Shown: one piece after another, positions 8,153-15,783 of the stretch | Layout of the letters: every line of letters starts with the position of its first letter | Position numbering within the stretch: position 1 is the stretch's first letter | Assembly (NCBI RefSeq): GCF_016863175.1 | Contig: NZ_BOOJ01000040.1 | Location: forward strand, 1-64,000 | DNA: 64,000 nt | From: Paraplanobispora siamensis | Lineage (GTDB): Bacteria; Actinomycetota; Actinomycetes; Streptosporangiales; Streptosporangiaceae | Reading direction: 5' to 3' | Made by a program: the position numbers and the translations under genes | The notes under the pieces: model-generated | Told to the model about the DNA's origin: nothing | The model's database searches: none | Seen by the model: only the letters and a program-made list of their open reading frames with translations

Positions 8153-8942
8153 CCGGGGCGGCGCCGGCGGCGGAGGGCTCGGTCAGCAGCCGCACCGCGG
8201 TCAACACCTCCAGCGGATGCACCGGCTTGCGCAGGAACCGGCCGGCTTGCAGGTTCACCGGCGGCGCAAGGATCGACATGGCCAGGACCGGAACGCCCGC
8301 CCGGGTGAGCTCCTCGCACAGCTGCACGCCCAGCCCGTTGGAGGTCATCAGGTCGACGATGGCCAGCCGCGGCAGGCTCGCCGATGCGGCGCGGCCGGCT
8401 TGGGCCGATCCCGCCACCACCGTCGGGTAGCCTTCGGCCTCCAGGAACGCCGACAGCGATCGGCCGGCGAACCGGTCGCCGTCGACGAGGAGCAGCCCGG
8501 GCGGGGCCGGGGCAGCCGTTGCCGCACTGATGCGCCCGGCGCGCACGGGCATCCGCAGATGGACCATGGTGCCCTGCTCGTCGCGCCGGCCCGGCCGGAT
8601 GGTGACCTCATCGGCCAGGGCCAAGACGATCCGCAGACCGAGCCCGCGCTCGCCGATCGCCCCACCGACTTCGAAGACGCCCTGGTCGGACACGGTGATC
8701 CACACACCCTGGTCGGTGTCCTCCCACCGCACATAGATCATGTCGGTGGCACCGTGCTCGACCGCGTTGGCCGACAGCTCGTGCGTGACCAGCACGATCC
8801 GTTCCCGCTCCCCGTCGGCGACCCCCGCCTCCTCGGCCAGGCGGGTGACGAAGGCCCGGATGTCGCCCAGCACCTCAGGGCTTACCGGAAACAGATACTC
8901 GACCGGCTCACCCGGCCCCGAGCCAGGCAGTAACGCCATCAT
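8136..8942 (-). CDS. HATPase (RsbW-like) fused to receiver domain
   Basis: A 268-residue fusion. Residues about 15-130 are a GHKL ATPase of the RsbW/SpoIIAB type: N-box THELSANAVEHG, G1 SDQGVFEVG, G2 GERGLGLRIV. No dimerisation His box exists, so it is a Ser kinase-type or switch ATPase, not a histidine kinase. Residues about 150-260 are a receiver domain with acidic start LLVDGD, phospho-acceptor IVDLMTSNG and lysine in FLRKPV. GGGAGG lies six bases before ATG-ATG at 8942, which I chose over a longer start. First gene of the operon with the KaiC-like and STAS genes. The fusion suggests that aspartate phosphorylation tunes binding to the STAS partner. Confidence 0.85.
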   Translation of the reverse strand: MMALLPGSGPGEPVEYLFPVSPEVLGDIRAFVTRLAEEAGVADGERERIVLVTHELSANAVEHGATDMIYVRWEDTDQGVWITVSDQGVFEVGGAIGERGLGLRIVLALADEVTIRPGRRDEQGTMVHLRMPVRAGRISAATAAPAPPGLLLVDGDRFAGRSLSAFLEAEGYPTVVAGSAQAGRAASASLPRLAIVDLMTSNGLGVQLCEELTRAGVPVLAMSILAPPVNLQAGRFLRKPVHPLEVLTAVRLLTEPSAAGAAPDVPHA

Positions 8943-9219
8943 TGGGCCTCCCTTCGGCCCTCGCCTCCACGATAGCCCGGGTGTCATCACCGCACCAGGG
9001 CGCTACACGGCCGGGCAAGGGCTCCTTCGGCGGAACGGAGGGGCGTCGGCGGCCTGGCCCTGGCGGCGCTGCACCACCTCCGGGCAGCGCCGGCTGCGCC
9101 CCAGGGCGAGCACGCCCTCGGTGCCGGATGGACCGGCCGACTGCCGGCGCCGGTGTACCGGGTCGAGCACTTGCCGGTAGCACGTCGCTCAGGCAGTCGG
9201 CGCGCCCCGCGATCGGCAT

Positions 9220-9546
9220 GTGGCACCCGGGCCAGGCCGGTCATTCCTTCGCGGCGGTAGCGGACTAGCCGGCGCTGGGGTGAAAACCGCACACATCGCC
9301 AACCGGCGTCGGCCGTTTCCCGACCGGTGGACAAGGGCCTTCTGGGCGGCCGACGAGATCGGCCATGCGTGCGTCACCGTCGAGGTCTACCGCCGGCAAC
9401 CGCCGCTGGAGACCAAGGGACGGGACGAGGTGGTGCAGGTCGGCTACGACAGTCCCCGCGGTGCCCTGATGTCGTCCGACGGCGCCGTGGAGCTGCTGAT
9501 CATGGTGTTCCCCGGCAAGCGGAACAAGCCGGTGGTCTACCGATAG
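9220..9546 (+). CDS. Possible small hypothetical protein
   Basis: A frame of up to 108 residues, with convincing protein character only in the last 75 (from DEIGHACVTVEVYR to the end). It resembles, weakly, a family of actinobacterial hypotheticals that have a TVEV strand and a later VV.V.Y.SP strand. The start is uncertain: ATG at 9220 has no ribosome site, and GTG at 9280 is an alternative. It could be a truncated gene. Confidence 0.35.
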   Translation: MAPGPGRSFLRGGSGLAGAGVKTAHIANRRRPFPDRWTRAFWAADEIGHACVTVEVYRRQPPLETKGRDEVVQVGYDSPRGALMSSDGAVELLIMVFPGKRNKPVVYR

Positions 9547-9628
9547 AAGGACGCCGCCGCGGGCCTGAGGACGGGCTCATCTCCCGCTACGCATCGCCGT
9601 ACCCGCTGTCAGCCGTGGACTTTCTCCT

Positions 9629-9811
9629 CTAACCCCGGGGGCAGCGGTGCGGATGGTTGTCGCAGTCGGCGTCGAAGTCCTCATACGGATAAATCGCCAC
9701 AACACCCCCGCCGTCAGGCACCGCTGCTGCGGGACCGGCCCCGATGAGCGGCGCGGTGCCGATGGCGAAGAACGCAGCCATGATCATTACGGCCGTGCGC
9801 TTTCTGTTCAC
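9629..9811 (-). CDS. Small secreted peptide
   Basis: Sixty residues: a signal peptide (MNRKRTAVMIMAAFFAIG, cleavage probably after AAA) followed by about 30 mature residues rich in Asp, His and Cys (FDADCDNHPHRC). Two cysteines could form one disulphide, and the D/H cluster could bind a metal. No family recognised. Similar short exported peptides are common in actinomycetes. Confidence 0.5.
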   Translation of the reverse strand: MNRKRTAVMIMAAFFAIGTAPLIGAGPAAAVPDGGGVVAIYPYEDFDADCDNHPHRCPRG

Positions 9812-9982
9812 GCGATCATCTCCTGTCGTCGCCGGACACGAACGATGATCTTCAGTCGGCCTTGTGGATCAGTTGCGGATCACTGCAGGAGTCCTCCATC
9901 CTCCGGCGGTGATCTCCTGCAGCCCTTGGCATCCCGGACTGCGTGCGCGGGAAGCGATCATTCGCCTTCCGGCGCGGGGCGG

Positions 9983-10753
9983 TCAGTCCCGGGCCGCCGC
10001 GATCCGGGCGCCGATGGAGTCGAGGACGAGGTCGAGCCCGAAGGCGAAGCGGTCCAGCGCCCGCTGCAGCGTATAGGGGAGAGTGAGGTCCGACACGGCG
10101 AACGCCCCGGCCTGCTCCAGCGCGGTGAGCCGCGGGAAGCGGCCGGCCATGCGCTCGCTCAGGAGCGGAGCGCGCTGCGCCCACCACTCGTCGTCGCTGC
10201 TCTCGGTGAGCACGGGCGCCTGCTCGGCCTCGACGACCGCCGAGGCCGCGCCGCGCGTGTACGACTCGACCGCCGTGACGCACCCCACGACGTCGATCGC
10301 GGCCAGGCCGTACCCGTCGAGCAGGGCCAGTGCGGCGTCGTGGCGGGTCAGGACGTTCGGGCCGAAGACGGTGCGTGAGGTCGCCACCTGCAGCAACCAG
10401 GGATGGGCGCGGAAGGTGGCGAGGTCGGACGCGGCCAGGCCGTGCAGCCCGGCCCGCCATCCGGCGTCCGCGGCGGGGAGGGGCTGGGCGCCCGCGATGC
10501 GGTCGACCATCAGCTCCAGCAGCTCCGCCTTGCCCGGCACGTAGGTGTACAGCGACGCCGGGCCGATGCCGAGTGCCTGGGCCAGCGCCCGCATCGACAG
10601 GGCGGCCGGCCCGGAACGGTCGGCCTCGGCGATCGCGGCGTCGATGATCCGGGCCAGGTCGAGCCGCTGCCGCGGGCCGCGCCGGGGGACGGGCGCCCCG
10701 TCCCAGAGCAGCGCCATCGTGCGCGCGGCATCGCCGCGACCTGGATACTCCAT
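9983..10753 (-). CDS. TetR-family repressor
   Basis: A 256-residue TetR protein. The HTH lies at about residues 35-80 (LDLARIIDAAIAEADRSG, then MRALAQALGIGPASLYTYV); the long C-terminal half has the TetR_C type pattern with a ligand pocket. It is divergent from the VOC-domain gene, with 48 bases between starts that hold a perfect dyad (10775-10790), so it most likely represses itself and that gene. An internal Met (MALLWDG, 10717) is a possible start; the longer start leaves the dyad outside the coding region in either case. Confidence 0.88.
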   Translation of the reverse strand: MEYPGRGDAARTMALLWDGAPVPRRGPRQRLDLARIIDAAIAEADRSGPAALSMRALAQALGIGPASLYTYVPGKAELLELMVDRIAGAQPLPAADAGWRAGLHGLAASDLATFRAHPWLLQVATSRTVFGPNVLTRHDAALALLDGYGLAAIDVVGCVTAVESYTRGAASAVVEAEQAPVLTESSDDEWWAQRAPLLSERMAGRFPRLTALEQAGAFAVSDLTLPYTLQRALDRFAFGLDLVLDSIGARIAAARD

Positions 10754-10774
10754 CTCTCACCCTTCCGCCACGAA

Positions 10775-10790
10775 TACACCGAACGGTGTA
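10775..10790. promoter_or_regulatory. TetR operator dyad
   Basis: TACACCGAACGGTGTA: 7-bp arms TACACCG/CGGTGTA around AA. It lies between the divergent TetR and VOC-domain genes, 12 bases from the VOC start. It is followed directly by a further half copy, CGGTGT. Position and symmetry fit the binding site of the adjacent TetR protein. Confidence 0.75.
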
Positions 10791-10801
10791 CGGTGTTTCT
10801 T

Positions 10802-11557
10802 ATGCGAACCGAGTCCACCATCCCCGGCCTGCCCTGCCGTGACCTCGACGACGTCCTGCCTTTCTACACTGCCCTGGGGTTCGACGTGACCTACCGCCAG
10901 GAGCGTCCCAACCCGTACGCAGCCGTCCGCCGCGGCGGGATAGAGCTGCACTTCTTCGCCGTCCCCACGTTCGATCCCGCCGACTCCATGGGGAGCGTGG
11001 TCGTGCTCGTCCCGGACACGGAGGCGCTGCACGCCGCCTTCGCCGCGGGACTGCGCGGCGCGTTCGGGAGGGTGCCGGCGTCCGGGATCCCGCGGATGAC
11101 CCGGCCGCGGCGCAAGCAGGGAACCACCGGCGGTTTCACGGTCGTCGACCCCGGCGGGAACTGGCTGCGGATCAGCGGGTACGGCGACGCGGGCGACGAG
11201 CCCGCGGCGTCGGAGGGCAGGCTGGCCCGGGTGATGGCCGCCGCCGCACGCCAGGCCGACGCCCGCGGTGACGCGGCGGCCGGGATCCGCATCCTGGAGA
11301 CCGGGCTCGCCCGGCACACCGACGCGCCACCCGCTCAGCGCCTGCCCGCGCTGGTCTATCTCGCCGAACTGCGATGGCGTACGGGTGCACGCGACGCCGC
11401 GGCCGCGGCGCTCACCGAGGCCGGCGCGATGGAGCTGTCCGCGGCCGACCGCGAGGCACTGGCCGCCGACCTTGCGAGCGCCGCCGAACTGGCCGCCGAC
11501 CTTGCGAGCGCCGCCGAACTGGCCGCCGACCTGGGCACCGCTCTGCCGCGCTCGTGA
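10802..11557 (+). CDS. VOC/bleomycin-resistance-type protein with helical tail
   Basis: About 251 residues. Residues 1-125 are a glyoxalase/bleomycin-resistance (VOC) domain: IPGLPCRDLDDVLPFYTALGF, GGIELHFF, GGFTVVDPGGNWLRI. The rest is Ala-rich helical, with TPR-like spacing, and ends in a repeated L-A-A-D-L-A-S-A-A-E segment produced by a 30-bp tandem duplication. Members bind or sequester drugs, or act as metal-dependent lyases; the substrate is not readable. Its promoter lies under the adjacent TetR dyad. The start is the ATG at 10802; little leader remains, so translation may begin close to the mRNA 5' end. Confidence 0.8.
   Translation: MRTESTIPGLPCRDLDDVLPFYTALGFDVTYRQERPNPYAAVRRGGIELHFFAVPTFDPADSMGSVVVLVPDTEALHAAFAAGLRGAFGRVPASGIPRMTRPRRKQGTTGGFTVVDPGGNWLRISGYGDAGDEPAASEGRLARVMAAAARQADARGDAAAGIRILETGLARHTDAPPAQRLPALVYLAELRWRTGARDAAAAALTEAGAMELSAADREALAADLASAAELAADLASAAELAADLGTALPRS
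11459..11532 (+). repeat. 30-bp in-frame tandem repeat
   Basis: Two identical 30-bp units (11459-11488 and 11489-11518) and a 14-base partial third lie inside the VOC gene. Each unit encodes ten residues, L-A-A-D-L-A-S-A-A-E. The exact identity, including third positions, indicates a recent duplication. Confidence 0.95.
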
Positions 11558-11571
11558 ACACCCCTTGAAGA

Positions 11572-12687
11572 TCAGCGCGCTGTGCTCAGGGCACGTTCGA
11601 TTTCCGCACCCGGATACGGCGTCGTCCTGCTGGTGCCGTACAGCTCCCAGTAGAAGTCGTTCATGGCCGCTGCCACGGGTGCGTACCGGCGGATCACAGC
11701 GGCCGCGGCCGGTGGGGCACCGGCGGGGTCCGCGCCGTCGGCGCACGCGCGGATGTAGTCATTGCGTCGTGCCGGTCCGCCGCTCTGCGGCGCCCCCACT
11801 CCGCAGAGGTTGGTGACGAGCCAGTTGACCAGCCGCATCAGGGCGTAGCCGAGGTCGTGGCTGCGGTTGCGCTCCAGGAATTCGATCTCCTGCCTGGACA
11901 GGTCGAACCGGGAGGAGGTCGCCAACCCGAGGTCGGCGATGTACAGGCGCCGTCCGTCGGTGAGGATGTTGCCGAAGTGGCCGTCGAAGTGCATCAACTC
12001 CTGATCATTCATGAAGGCCACGTCGGTGAGCAGGCATGACTCGACCATGGCACTTGCCGCCATGGCCGCGTCCTGGCCGGCGGCACGCTGAGCGATGAGC
12101 CAGTCATCGAGGGTGTGGGGGATGAACTCCTGAAACAGCACGACGGCGGCCGAGGCGCGGGCAAGGGCGTGAAGACGATCCCGTACCGCCGGTGATCCAT
12201 CCCAGTACCGCACGACCGCCTCGATGTCGGCGTGCTCCTCGGTGGGCGGCGGCGCTCCCGGCAGCACCCGCCAGTGATACAGCAGCGGGAAGGCCGCACT
12301 GCGCCCGGCCAGGACCCAGTTGGTCGTCATGACGCCGGCCGCGAGCTCCCGCCAGGCGCCGAAACCCGGCCCGGCGACGGCGGTGAGGCCGTACTGGCAG
12401 AACGCGGGCACCCCGAACAGGTTCGCGGTGGACATCGCGTTGCCCGGCCGGCGCTCCAGGTCGGTCAGCGGGATGCGCTTGGCGAAGACCGGCAGGCCGT
12501 CGACCTCCAGCAGCACCGAGGTGCCGCCGATCCCCGCGCCCAGGGTCTGCGCCTGCTCCAGCGATGCGGCGAGCTGCCGGTCGCTGTGCAACGCCAGCGC
12601 GCTCGCCACCTCGCCGTATCTGCTGACACGCTCGGCATGGGACATGTCCGACTGTGCGTCCGGCAGCTTCAACCCGGCACCCTTCAT
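11572..12687 (-). CDS. Protein-kinase-fold (APH-like) protein
   Basis: 371 residues with a kinase-like fold. An early strand pair ends in LPVFAKRIPL (Lys of the ATP site). The catalytic loop is H-F-D-G-H-F-G-N (HxDxxxxN), and the metal motif is ADLGLA (DLG in place of DFG). This arrangement is typical of aminoglycoside/choline-type kinases and of actinobacterial orphan 'protein kinase family' proteins. The substrate is unknown. It converges with the VOC gene (14 bases between stops). Upstream it meets the transposase remnant. Confidence 0.75.
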   Translation of the reverse strand: MKGAGLKLPDAQSDMSHAERVSRYGEVASALALHSDRQLAASLEQAQTLGAGIGGTSVLLEVDGLPVFAKRIPLTDLERRPGNAMSTANLFGVPAFCQYGLTAVAGPGFGAWRELAAGVMTTNWVLAGRSAAFPLLYHWRVLPGAPPPTEEHADIEAVVRYWDGSPAVRDRLHALARASAAVVLFQEFIPHTLDDWLIAQRAAGQDAAMAASAMVESCLLTDVAFMNDQELMHFDGHFGNILTDGRRLYIADLGLATSSRFDLSRQEIEFLERNRSHDLGYALMRLVNWLVTNLCGVGAPQSGGPARRNDYIRACADGADPAGAPPAAAAVIRRYAPVAAAMNDFYWELYGTSRTTPYPGAEIERALSTAR

Positions 12688-12755
12688 GATCGGATCATCG
12701 GGTGAGACGCTACACGGGACCGGCCGACCACTGGACAGACCCCGCTACACGCACA

Positions 12756-12915
12756 AAGGCGGCGGTATCCGCTCAGCCGGGCGATGGTGCGCTCGATCAC
12801 CCACCGGTGCCGGCCCAGGCGCTGGCTGGATTCCACCCCGCGGCGCGCGATGCGCGGAATGATGCCGCGCTGGCGCAGGATGTGCCGCACGCCCGGGTAG
12901 TGGTAGGGATGCGCC
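12756..12915 (-). mobile_element. IS5-type transposase 3' fragment
   Basis: Reading leftward: LRQRGIIPRIARRGVESS, then RLGRHRWVIERTIARLSGYRRL. This is the C-terminal catalytic block of IS5/IS427-like DDE transposases, including the final E in WVIERT. The normal tail after GYRRL is missing, the reading frame runs into unrelated sequence, and nothing upstream beyond about 12915 matches. No inverted repeats or target duplications were found. It is a dead remnant. Confidence 0.8.
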
Positions 12916-13015
12916 GGGAGCGGCCCTGTTCGACCGAGCGCAGGCGGCCGGTGCGGATCTGCTCGAGAGATCCACGCGGTGCTGGGCTGTGCGGCCGATC
13001 CTGGGGACTCCAGGA

Positions 13016-14797
13016 TCAGGCCCGGTGCGATGGATCTCGAAGCGGTACGGGAGCTGCCGCCTGCCTTCCCGTCCGGTCCTCACCGAGGCGGGTTCTGAGC
13101 GCCGCCGCCGCGCAGACGATCATCATGATCACCTGGATCGCGAAGTAGGCGGGATAGATGCGGAAGGGGGTGATGTCCCACAGCAGATCGACGCTCTGGA
13201 CCAGCACGAAGAACCCGGTCACCGTCGCGTAGCACCACAGCGAGAGCCGCGCCACCGCAGGAGGCAGGAACGCCGTCAGGGCCAGCGCCGCGCCCACCGA
13301 GACGATCTCGACGATCACGAACTGATGGCCGCCCGGATGCCAAAAGAGGAGGAAGGCCAGCAGGGAGAGCACGCCGACCAGCGCGGGGACCAGCGAAGCC
13401 GCTCCCCGAAACGGCCGCCGGAAGGCGATCAGCCGCGCCGCGGCGGCCGTCGCCCCGAGAGCGGCCAGTTGGTCGGGCAGGTAATAGGGCTCGAGATGGG
13501 AGATCGCTTCGAAGTTTAAAGCGGGACCGGTCAACCAGGGCCAGAGGGCGAGGGCGAGCGCCGCCGTCACGAGGCGTCGCCGGCCGAGCAGCATCAGGCC
13601 GAGCAGAGTCAGTCCGAGGGGCGGCAACAACGCGATGGCCAGTGAGATGCTCTCTCCCGGACTCACGCCATCCGACTCGAGGTCGAACCGGTTCGGAAGG
13701 TAGAAGCCGAATCCGCCGAGCGGATGGACCTGGTCGGCCGTCAGCAGCCACTGCCCGAGCCTGAGGTTCCACGGGAACAGCCAGAGCGTCACCCACAAGA
13801 CCGCCGACAGGATCAGCAGCATCCCGGCGGTGCGCTCCAGCGCGCCGCGCCGGGGAGGCGGAACGGCGGGCACGGTGCCGTCCGAGCCGGAGTCCCGCGG
13901 TGGCGTCCGGCGGGGAACAGGCACGGCCGGGGCAGGCCGGGGGATGGCCGGGCGGGTGAGGGCCGGGCGGACGGCGGGGGCCACATCGGCGAGCGCCTGC
14001 ACGTCCGGCGGCTCCCAGTCCAGCAGGACGCGGAGTTCCTCGGCCGTGAGCCTGCGATCGGGGTCGCGCTCCAGCAGGCCCATGATGGGCAGGCTCAGCT
14101 CGCGCGGTGGCGCGGGGGACGCGGTGAGGATCGCGGCCAGGCACGCGACGACGTTGTCCCGGGCGAACGGCGCGCGGCCCTCGGCGGCGAAGTAGAGGGT
14201 GACACCGAGCGACCACAGGTCGCTCGCGGGGGTGGCCCGCTCGCCCCGTGCCTGCTCGGGGGAGACGTACGCGGGAGAACCCATGAAGGCGCCGTCGCCG
14301 GTGAGGGTGACGTCGCCTTCCAGGCGGGCGATGCCGAAGTCGGTGAGCTTCGGGCCGCGTGCCGGCATCAGCACGTTTGCGGGCTTCACATCGCGGTGGA
14401 CGATCCCGAGGGCGTGCGCCTCCTCCAGCACGTCGAGCAGGGCCAGTCCGAGCCGGAGGAGCTCCGGCTCGGCGAGAGGGCCGTCCCGGTCGACGAGTTC
14501 CTGGAGGGACGGCGCGGGCACGTACTCCATGACGATGAACAGGTCGTCGTCGGTGCGGATCACGTCGTGGACGGTGACGGCCCCCGGATGGTTGAGCTGT
14601 GCCGCGGCCCGTGCCTCCCGGAGCATCCGGTCGCGCCGCTCCTGCGCGGCCTGCTGCGACAGATATCCGGGTGTCAGGATCTGCTTGAGCGCGACCTCAC
14701 GCCCGAGTTCCTCGTCGCGAGCCTGCCAGACCACGCCCATTCCGCCCCGGCCCAGCTCCCGCAGGAGAGTGAACCGTCCCACCAGCCGTGTCTCCAT
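13016..14797 (-). CDS. Membrane Ser/Thr protein kinase (PknB-like)
   Basis: About 593 residues. N-terminal kinase domain (about 1-265): G-loop LGRGGMGVVWQA, ATP lysine VALKQ, HRDVKPANVL, DFG in LTDFGIAR and activation segment AYVSPEQARGE. It appears catalytically complete. A Pro-rich linker (about 280-325) follows, then a C-terminal region with about seven hydrophobic helices from LILSAVLWVTLWLF onward in place of the usual PASTA or sensor domain. This makes it a polytopic-membrane kinase. Start at METRLVG (14797), after GGGGAGG with short spacing; a longer in-frame start (14848) is less likely. Substrate unknown. Confidence 0.9.
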   Translation of the reverse strand: METRLVGRFTLLRELGRGGMGVVWQARDEELGREVALKQILTPGYLSQQAAQERRDRMLREARAAAQLNHPGAVTVHDVIRTDDDLFIVMEYVPAPSLQELVDRDGPLAEPELLRLGLALLDVLEEAHALGIVHRDVKPANVLMPARGPKLTDFGIARLEGDVTLTGDGAFMGSPAYVSPEQARGERATPASDLWSLGVTLYFAAEGRAPFARDNVVACLAAILTASPAPPRELSLPIMGLLERDPDRRLTAEELRVLLDWEPPDVQALADVAPAVRPALTRPAIPRPAPAVPVPRRTPPRDSGSDGTVPAVPPPRRGALERTAGMLLILSAVLWVTLWLFPWNLRLGQWLLTADQVHPLGGFGFYLPNRFDLESDGVSPGESISLAIALLPPLGLTLLGLMLLGRRRLVTAALALALWPWLTGPALNFEAISHLEPYYLPDQLAALGATAAAARLIAFRRPFRGAASLVPALVGVLSLLAFLLFWHPGGHQFVIVEIVSVGAALALTAFLPPAVARLSLWCYATVTGFFVLVQSVDLLWDITPFRIYPAYFAIQVIMMIVCAAAALRTRLGEDRTGRQAAAPVPLRDPSHRA

Positions 14798-14875
14798 GGC
14801 CTCCCCAGGGTTCGGGTCAACGATCGCCCAGTGTGCACGGCGTCGCAAGCGGTTCGGAGTCCCAAGTCGATCGCC

Positions 14876-14935
14876 GTCCGTATCGGCCGACGGATGCAGC
14901 CGTCCGTATCGGCCGCCGGATGCAGCCGTCCGTCA
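14876..14935. repeat. 26-bp tandem repeat upstream of the kinase gene
   Basis: Two 26-bp units (14876-14901, 14902-14927) differ by one base and are followed by the first bases of a third. Each contains TCCGT and ACGGA-type arms that could pair. They lie 80-140 bases upstream of the Ser/Thr kinase start, a possible promoter or regulatory position. Confidence 0.9.
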
Positions 14936-14989
14936 GAACACCGCCGGGGCTGACCCGAATCCCCGGATCAGTCCCGGCCCGCCCCCGTG

Positions 14990-15625
14990 TCAGCAACCGG
15001 AATCGATCGGCGGAACGCACGACCGCCACACCCGCGCGAACACGTCGAAGCCGTCGTTATTGTCGCCGACGTTGTCGTCGTTGATCTTGAACTCGAAGCG
15101 GGGCGTCACATCGTCCCTGGAGGACGTCCGTACGATTCGCATGCACTCACTGTCCTCGCCCGCGACGTACCACGCTCCGGGCCGGAGTACCAAACCCCGG
15201 TCCGGCCCGTCGAGTATCACCACCCTGGCGGCCACGGGGCGCACGAGCAGGGCGTACTTCGGCTCTCCCGGCGCAGGCCAGCGGCCGTTGTCCGGAGCCA
15301 GGTCATCCCAGCCGTTCCCCCACGGGCCCTTGTGATCACCCCATGTGGCGATCTGCACCGACCCTCGCGCCGTGAATCGCACCACGTCGTGGATGCGAAG
15401 CCTACGGGGATGGCGCCGGTTCTCCCGGTGGTCCTCGGGCCAGTCCTGCTTGGCGTTCCCCGGTACCACGACGTCCCGCCCGATGAACGCCTCATCGGTC
15501 AGGGCGCCCCTGCAGTTCTCGATGGGGTCGGCGGCGTGGGCCGCGGGCGACAGCGCGATCTGGGTGGTCACGGACAAGGCGGCGACGGTCACCAGCGAAC
15601 CCAGGACGCGCATCGTTCCGGACAT
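14990..15625 (-). CDS. Secreted protein, unknown function
   Basis: 211 residues: a signal peptide (MSGTMRVLGSLVTVAALSV, cleavage near AHA/AD), then a mature domain with beta-rich segments (VVRFTARGSVQIATWGD, LLVRPVAARVVIL) and three cysteines after cleavage. Start at 15625, because GAGGAG stands seven bases upstream; an earlier in-frame ATG would sit on top of the ribosome site. No family recognised. It is divergent from the histidine kinase gene. Confidence 0.65.
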   Translation of the reverse strand: MSGTMRVLGSLVTVAALSVTTQIALSPAAHAADPIENCRGALTDEAFIGRDVVVPGNAKQDWPEDHRENRRHPRRLRIHDVVRFTARGSVQIATWGDHKGPWGNGWDDLAPDNGRWPAPGEPKYALLVRPVAARVVILDGPDRGLVLRPGAWYVAGEDSECMRIVRTSSRDDVTPRFEFKINDDNVGDNNDGFDVFARVWRSCVPPIDSGC

Positions 15626-15694
15626 CTGCATCTCCTCGTGTGCCGGAGGCGGGGTGGTCGCTTCGAGCATGGGATCCGGGACGGCCGGCGGGCA

Positions 15695-15733
15695 TCACCG
15701 GTTACAGTGATCGGCCTCACCGGAAACCGTGAT
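15695..15733. promoter_or_regulatory. Two similar dyads before the NarL-type pair
   Basis: TCACCGGTTACAGTGAT (15695-15711) and TCACCGGAAACCGTGAT (15717-15733) share 14 of 17 bases and each contains TCAC...GTGA symmetry. Their starts are 22 bp apart, two helical turns. They lie between the secreted-protein gene and the histidine-kinase gene, so they are candidate sites for the NarL-type regulator encoded downstream. Confidence 0.6.
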
Positions 15734-15783
15734 TTCGGCCGGTGGATCTCCCCGCGCCGCCGGCGCGGTGCCATGCTTTCCCC

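Noticed and set aside
9583-9600. TACGCATCGCCGTAC also occurs near 24805
   Set aside because: Only about 15 bases are shared, with no matching flanks or symmetry that suggests a mobile or attachment site.
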